Part shown: positions 60,829 to 64,000 of the stretch, one piece after another | How positions within the stretch are numbered: position 1 is the stretch's first letter | Layout of the letters: every line of letters starts with the position of its first letter | Origin: Alistipes sp. An66 | GTDB taxonomy: Bacteria; Bacteroidota; Bacteroidia; Bacteroidales; Rikenellaceae | Reading direction: 5' to 3' | Length of the DNA stretch: 64,000 bases | Assembly: GCF_002161445.1 (NCBI RefSeq) | Contig: NZ_NFHT01000002.1 | Location: forward strand, 124,001 to 188,000 | The notes under the pieces: generated by a model | Told to the model about the DNA's origin: nothing | Databases searched by the model: none | The model's input: the letters and a program-made list of their open reading frames with translations, nothing else | Position numbers and translations under genes: made by a program

Positions 60829-61383
60829 TCAGAAGAAGAAGGCGATGATACCGATGATTTTCCGGAGTTCGGCGAGCGCCGTCCGGATGTGGTACTCGAC
60901 GGTTTTGGTCGAGATACCCAGTTCGGAAGCGATCTCCTGGTAGGAGCGGTCTTCGCAGCGGCTCATGCGGAAGATCTTCCGCCGCTGTTCGGGCATCTGC
61001 TCCACGGCCATTTCGATGATCATCATCAGGTCATCGGAGGCGACTTTGGCGGCGACATCCTCCGACACGAAGTCCCCGATCCGGCGATATTGACGCTCAT
61101 AGCGGACGCGGACGTTCTTGTGCTCGAAGAGGTCGAACACGGCATTCCGGGTCATTCGGAAAAGATAGCTCCGGAACGAACGGACGTGACCGATCGACTG
61201 TCGGTTTTCCCAGATTTTGAGAAAGATGTCGTGGGCGAGGTCTTCGGCTTCGGAGCGGTTTTTCAGCAGACAGCAGGCAAAGGCCTCCACATGCGGAGCG
61301 TAACGCATGTAGAGTTCGTCAAAAGCCCTGCAATCGTTCTGCAAGAGACCTTGCAGGATCCGTTCATCCGCCTGCCTGTCCAT
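60829..61383 (-). CDS. ECF RNA polymerase sigma factor, locus B
   Basis: 184 residues. Region 2 (LLQNDCRAFDELYMRYAPHVEAFACCLLKNRSEAEDLAHDIFLKIW) and region 4 (AVEQMPEQRRKIFRMSRCEDRSYQEIASELGISTKTVEYHI) are both intact. It should transcribe susC onwards once freed from FecR. The protein ends in the hydrophobic KIIGIIAFFF, a feature it shares with the locus A factor. Followed by a terminator-like hairpin and then fecR. Confidence 0.92.
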   Translation of the reverse strand: MDRQADERILQGLLQNDCRAFDELYMRYAPHVEAFACCLLKNRSEAEDLAHDIFLKIWENRQSIGHVRSFRSYLFRMTRNAVFDLFEHKNVRVRYERQYRRIGDFVSEDVAAKVASDDLMMIIEMAVEQMPEQRRKIFRMSRCEDRSYQEIASELGISTKTVEYHIRTALAELRKIIGIIAFFF

Positions 61384-61476
61384 TCCGGTGAAGTATGAAT
61401 CGGGGTTGGCCCCGTAAAAACGGGAACCAAATTACACAATTTTTCGCAAAAAACGAAAATGCCGCAGGTGAAATTC

Positions 61477-63969
61477 CTATGACAAATCGAAGGTCACGAT
61501 GGTGATGCCGGCGCCGCCGCGGTCGGCATGCTCGTCGACGGCCGAGACCACCTCGGGCACCGTCCGCAGATAGCGGCGGATCTCCTCCTTCAAGGCCCCG
61601 GTACCCTTTCCGTGGAGGATCGTCACCGACCCCACACCCACCATCAGCGCGTCGTCCACCAGATCCTGCACCGCTTCCAGAGCCTCCGCGGCGCGCATGC
61701 CCCGCACGTCGATGTGATCCTTGAAATTGAGTTTGCGCGACGAGATATCGACCGACACCACCGTGCGGGCCGTCGTCGGGCGCGTCGCCTCGCGGTACTC
61801 GTTGTTCGAGACGACCGTCAGCGAGGACTTGTCGACCGTCGTGAGGATCTGTCCGAAGGCCACCTGCGCCCGCTTGCCCTTCACCGACTGCACCACACCG
61901 ACCATCGCCTGCCCCGCCATGCGGACCTTCGAGCCGACCTCCACCTCACGCGGCTTTTCGGGCTCCGCGGCCGGCTTCTCCGGCCCCTTCTCCCCCTGCT
62001 GCGCGCGGCGTTCGGCACGCCGCTGGCGCCGCCGCTCGATCCGCTCGATTTCGCGCGCCACCGAAGCATCCCGCCCGGCCGCATCCTCCTTCTCGACCGT
62101 ATCCCGGAAGTCGTCCAGCTCCCGACGGGCCAGGCGCGTCAGCTCCTTCTCGGCCTGCGCCTCGCGGATCGTCCGGATCGTATTCTCGATCTGACGGTTG
62201 GCGTCGGCGATCAGCTGCTGTGCCTCCTCCTTGGCGCGTTTGAGGATCTCCTGCCGCTCCGCGCGGATCTTCGTGAGCTGCTCCGCGTAGGTCTGCTCCA
62301 ACTCCTCGACCTTGCGGTCCGTGAGCCGGATGCGGTCGCGCTTCTGCTCCCAGTAGTGCTTGTCGCGGGCGATCTCGCGCAGCTGCTTCTCGATATTGAT
62401 ATGGTCCGACCCGGCCTTCTCGCTGGCCCGGCGGATGATCTCCTCCGGGAGCCCGATCTTGCGGGCGATCTCCACGGCGAACGAACTGCCCGGCTTGCCC
62501 ATCTCCAACTTGAAGAGCGGGCGGATATTCTGCACATCGAACATCATCGCTCCGTTGGCGATGCCCTCTGTATTCGACGCATAGTACTTGATGTTGGCAT
62601 AGTGGGTCGTGATGACGCCGTAACACCCCTTTTCCAGCAGGCGTTCGAGAATCGCTTCGGCGATCGCCCCGCCGATGATCGGCTCGGTTCCCGACCCGAA
62701 CTCGTCGATGAGCACCAGCGTGCGGTCCGACGCCCCGGCCAGCATGTGCTTCATGTTGAGCAGGTGGGACGAATAGGTCGACAGGTCGTTGTCGATCGAC
62801 TGCTCGTCGCCGATGTCGATGCAGAGGCTCCCGAAGACCGGCAGCTCGGAGATCTCCGACGCCGGGACCGGGAATCCGCACTGGAACATGTACTGCACGA
62901 TGCCGGTGGTTTTCAGACAGACGGACTTCCCGCCGGCATTCGGGCCCGAGATGACGAGGATGTGCTTCCGCCGGTCGAGTTGCAGGTCGAGGGGCACGAT
63001 CTCGCGCCCGGCGGCCCGCAGGGTCTGCTGCAAGAGCGGGTGGCGGGCGTTTTTGAGCACGAGGCGGTCGTCGGTCGAGAGGATGGGCTTCACGCATCCG
63101 TTCTCCGAGGCCCAGCGCCCCTTGGCGCGCAGCATGTCCATCTCGGCCAGATAGTCGCCCGATGCGGCGATCAGCCCGACGTCGGGACGGATCGTCTCGG
63201 TGAACTCCGTGAGGATGCGGACGATCTCGCGCCGCTCGGCATATTCCAGTTCGCGCAGTTCGTTGTTGATCTCCACCACCTCGACGGGTTCGACATAGAA
63301 GGTCTTTCCGGTGGCCGACTCGTCGTGGATGAAGCCGTTGAGTTTGCGTTTGTTCGAGGCCGAGACGGGGATCACGGCCCGTCCGTCGCGGATCGAGATC
63401 TGGGCGTCGCTTTCGACGATTCCGGAGCTCTTGGCGGCGGCGAGCACGGCTTGCAGGCGTTTGGCGGCCTGCCCTTCGCGTTCGCGGATCGCGCGGCGGA
63501 TCTCCTGCAAGGCGGGCGAGGCGTTGTCGCGGACGTTCCCGAAACGGTCGACGATCGTCGCGATGCGCCGCACGATCTCCGGGAAGGCCTCCACGCCGCG
63601 CGTGCGGGCATGCAGCACCGGATAACGCTCCGCGCGGTTGAGCAGGAACTCCACGATGCCGCCGACGGCGGCGAGGGCCCGGCCGAGCGTGACGACCTCC
63701 TCCACGTCGAGGAACGTCCCTTCGACGCGGAGTTTGGCGACGATATGGTCCACATCGGGGTATTCGCCCCCGGGGAAATCGCGCTCCATGTCGAGCACCA
63801 GACGCATTTCGTCGGCCAGCGCCAGACGGTGCTCGATCTCGCGCGGGGAGGTCGAGAATCCCTCGGCGGCGATCCGCTCACGGGCGGCGCGCATCGTACA
63901 CAGCGCGGCGATCTGTTCACGCACACGGTCGAAACCGATTTTCTGCTCGAAAGAGGCTGGATAGATCAT
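61477..63969 (-). CDS. mutS2: Endonuclease MutS2 (Smr-domain)
   Basis: 830 residues. MutS core with Walker A GPNAGGKSVCLKTTG and downstream LVLIDEFGSGTEP; a coiled-coil (about 520-640) follows, and the C-terminal Smr nuclease domain is visible as HIDVRGMRAAEALEAVQDLVDDA and ILHGKGTGALKEEIRRYL. MutS2 does not act in mismatch repair; it limits homologous recombination and acts on stalled ribosomes in some bacteria. The ATG at 63969 lies only 5 bp from a TACGTTTG element (63975-63982), so the message would be nearly leaderless, or the real start could be further in. Confidence 0.95.
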   Translation of the reverse strand: MIYPASFEQKIGFDRVREQIAALCTMRAARERIAAEGFSTSPREIEHRLALADEMRLVLDMERDFPGGEYPDVDHIVAKLRVEGTFLDVEEVVTLGRALAAVGGIVEFLLNRAERYPVLHARTRGVEAFPEIVRRIATIVDRFGNVRDNASPALQEIRRAIREREGQAAKRLQAVLAAAKSSGIVESDAQISIRDGRAVIPVSASNKRKLNGFIHDESATGKTFYVEPVEVVEINNELRELEYAERREIVRILTEFTETIRPDVGLIAASGDYLAEMDMLRAKGRWASENGCVKPILSTDDRLVLKNARHPLLQQTLRAAGREIVPLDLQLDRRKHILVISGPNAGGKSVCLKTTGIVQYMFQCGFPVPASEISELPVFGSLCIDIGDEQSIDNDLSTYSSHLLNMKHMLAGASDRTLVLIDEFGSGTEPIIGGAIAEAILERLLEKGCYGVITTHYANIKYYASNTEGIANGAMMFDVQNIRPLFKLEMGKPGSSFAVEIARKIGLPEEIIRRASEKAGSDHINIEKQLREIARDKHYWEQKRDRIRLTDRKVEELEQTYAEQLTKIRAERQEILKRAKEEAQQLIADANRQIENTIRTIREAQAEKELTRLARRELDDFRDTVEKEDAAGRDASVAREIERIERRRQRRAERRAQQGEKGPEKPAAEPEKPREVEVGSKVRMAGQAMVGVVQSVKGKRAQVAFGQILTTVDKSSLTVVSNNEYREATRPTTARTVVSVDISSRKLNFKDHIDVRGMRAAEALEAVQDLVDDALMVGVGSVTILHGKGTGALKEEIRRYLRTVPEVVSAVDEHADRGGAGITIVTFDLS

Positions 63970-63974
63970 GAATG

Positions 63975-63982
63975 CAAACGTA
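63975..63982 (-). promoter_or_regulatory. -7 element in front of mutS2
   Basis: TACGTTTG on the minus strand matches TAnnTTTG. The -33 box would lie beyond the end of the window, so it cannot be checked. Confidence 0.4.
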
Positions 63983-64000
63983 TCAGACGAAATTCGGCCC

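Noticed and set aside
1..64000. CRISPR array, rRNA operon or insertion sequence
   Set aside because: I found no regularly spaced repeats, no rRNA sequence and no transposase gene.

Overview
The window looks like a chromosomal piece of a high-GC gut Bacteroidales, most likely Alistipes or another member of the Rikenellaceae. The evidence is three SusC/SusD pairs, two ECF sigma/FecR pairs, a MurF-alanine racemase fusion, promoters of the Bacteroidota form TTTG-N18/19-TAnnTTTG, and lipoprotein signal peptides throughout. The genus is an inference; no rRNA is present.

Layout, left to right. 1-2.7 kb: end of a lipoprotein gene, cutC, a small heat-shock protein, a GNAT acetyltransferase, tRNA-Phe. 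2.9-5.3 kb: a frameshifted TonB-dependent outer-membrane receptor. 5.4-18.3 kb: locus A, a leftward operon of STN-type SusC, SusD, a FN3/PKD/PQQ-propeller lipoprotein, a secreted TIM-barrel isomerase-like protein, a metallo-beta-lactamase-fold lipoprotein, a glycerophosphodiester phosphodiesterase (GDPD) and a GlpT/UhpC-type transporter, with a divergent ECF sigma/FecR pair. 18.7-19.6 kb: an AraC regulator. 19.8-20.0 kb: a rod-shaped RNA resembling 6S RNA behind a consensus promoter. 20.1-27.2 kb: an operon of LemA, a DUF3137-like protein, a lipoprotein, a YbjN-like protein, a trypsin-like protease/zinc-ribbon/YbjN fusion and a membrane PH-like protein, then two secreted paralogues. 27.4-34.2 kb: SusC/SusD/lipid-binding lipoprotein behind a short inverted-repeat-bounded segment carrying a promoter, beside a tyrosine recombinase. 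This is an invertible promoter, read here in the OFF orientation. 34.5-49 kb: fprA, yhcH family, endonuclease/exonuclease/phosphatase (EEP) protein, rhomboid, mutL, dnaJ, grpE, an RsmI-like methyltransferase, murF-alr, then a second GlpT-like transporter, an EEP protein and a GDPD. 49.1-61.4 kb: locus B, a leftward ECF sigma, FecR, STN-SusC, SusD, PKD-GDPD fusion, PKD-PQQ lipoprotein and EEP-GLUG lipoprotein. 61.5-64 kb: mutS2.

The main biological idea is that loci A and B contain no recognisable glycoside hydrolase, polysaccharide lyase or sulfatase. Instead they share GDPDs, GlpT-type transporters, EEP phosphodiesterases and PQQ-propeller surface lipoproteins. They look like SusCD systems for glycerophosphodiesters or related phosphodiester head groups (inference), each under its own ECF sigma/FecR trans-envelope switch. 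The third SusCD pair is controlled by DNA inversion instead. The LemA-protease-YbjN operon is the other candidate for an undescribed system.
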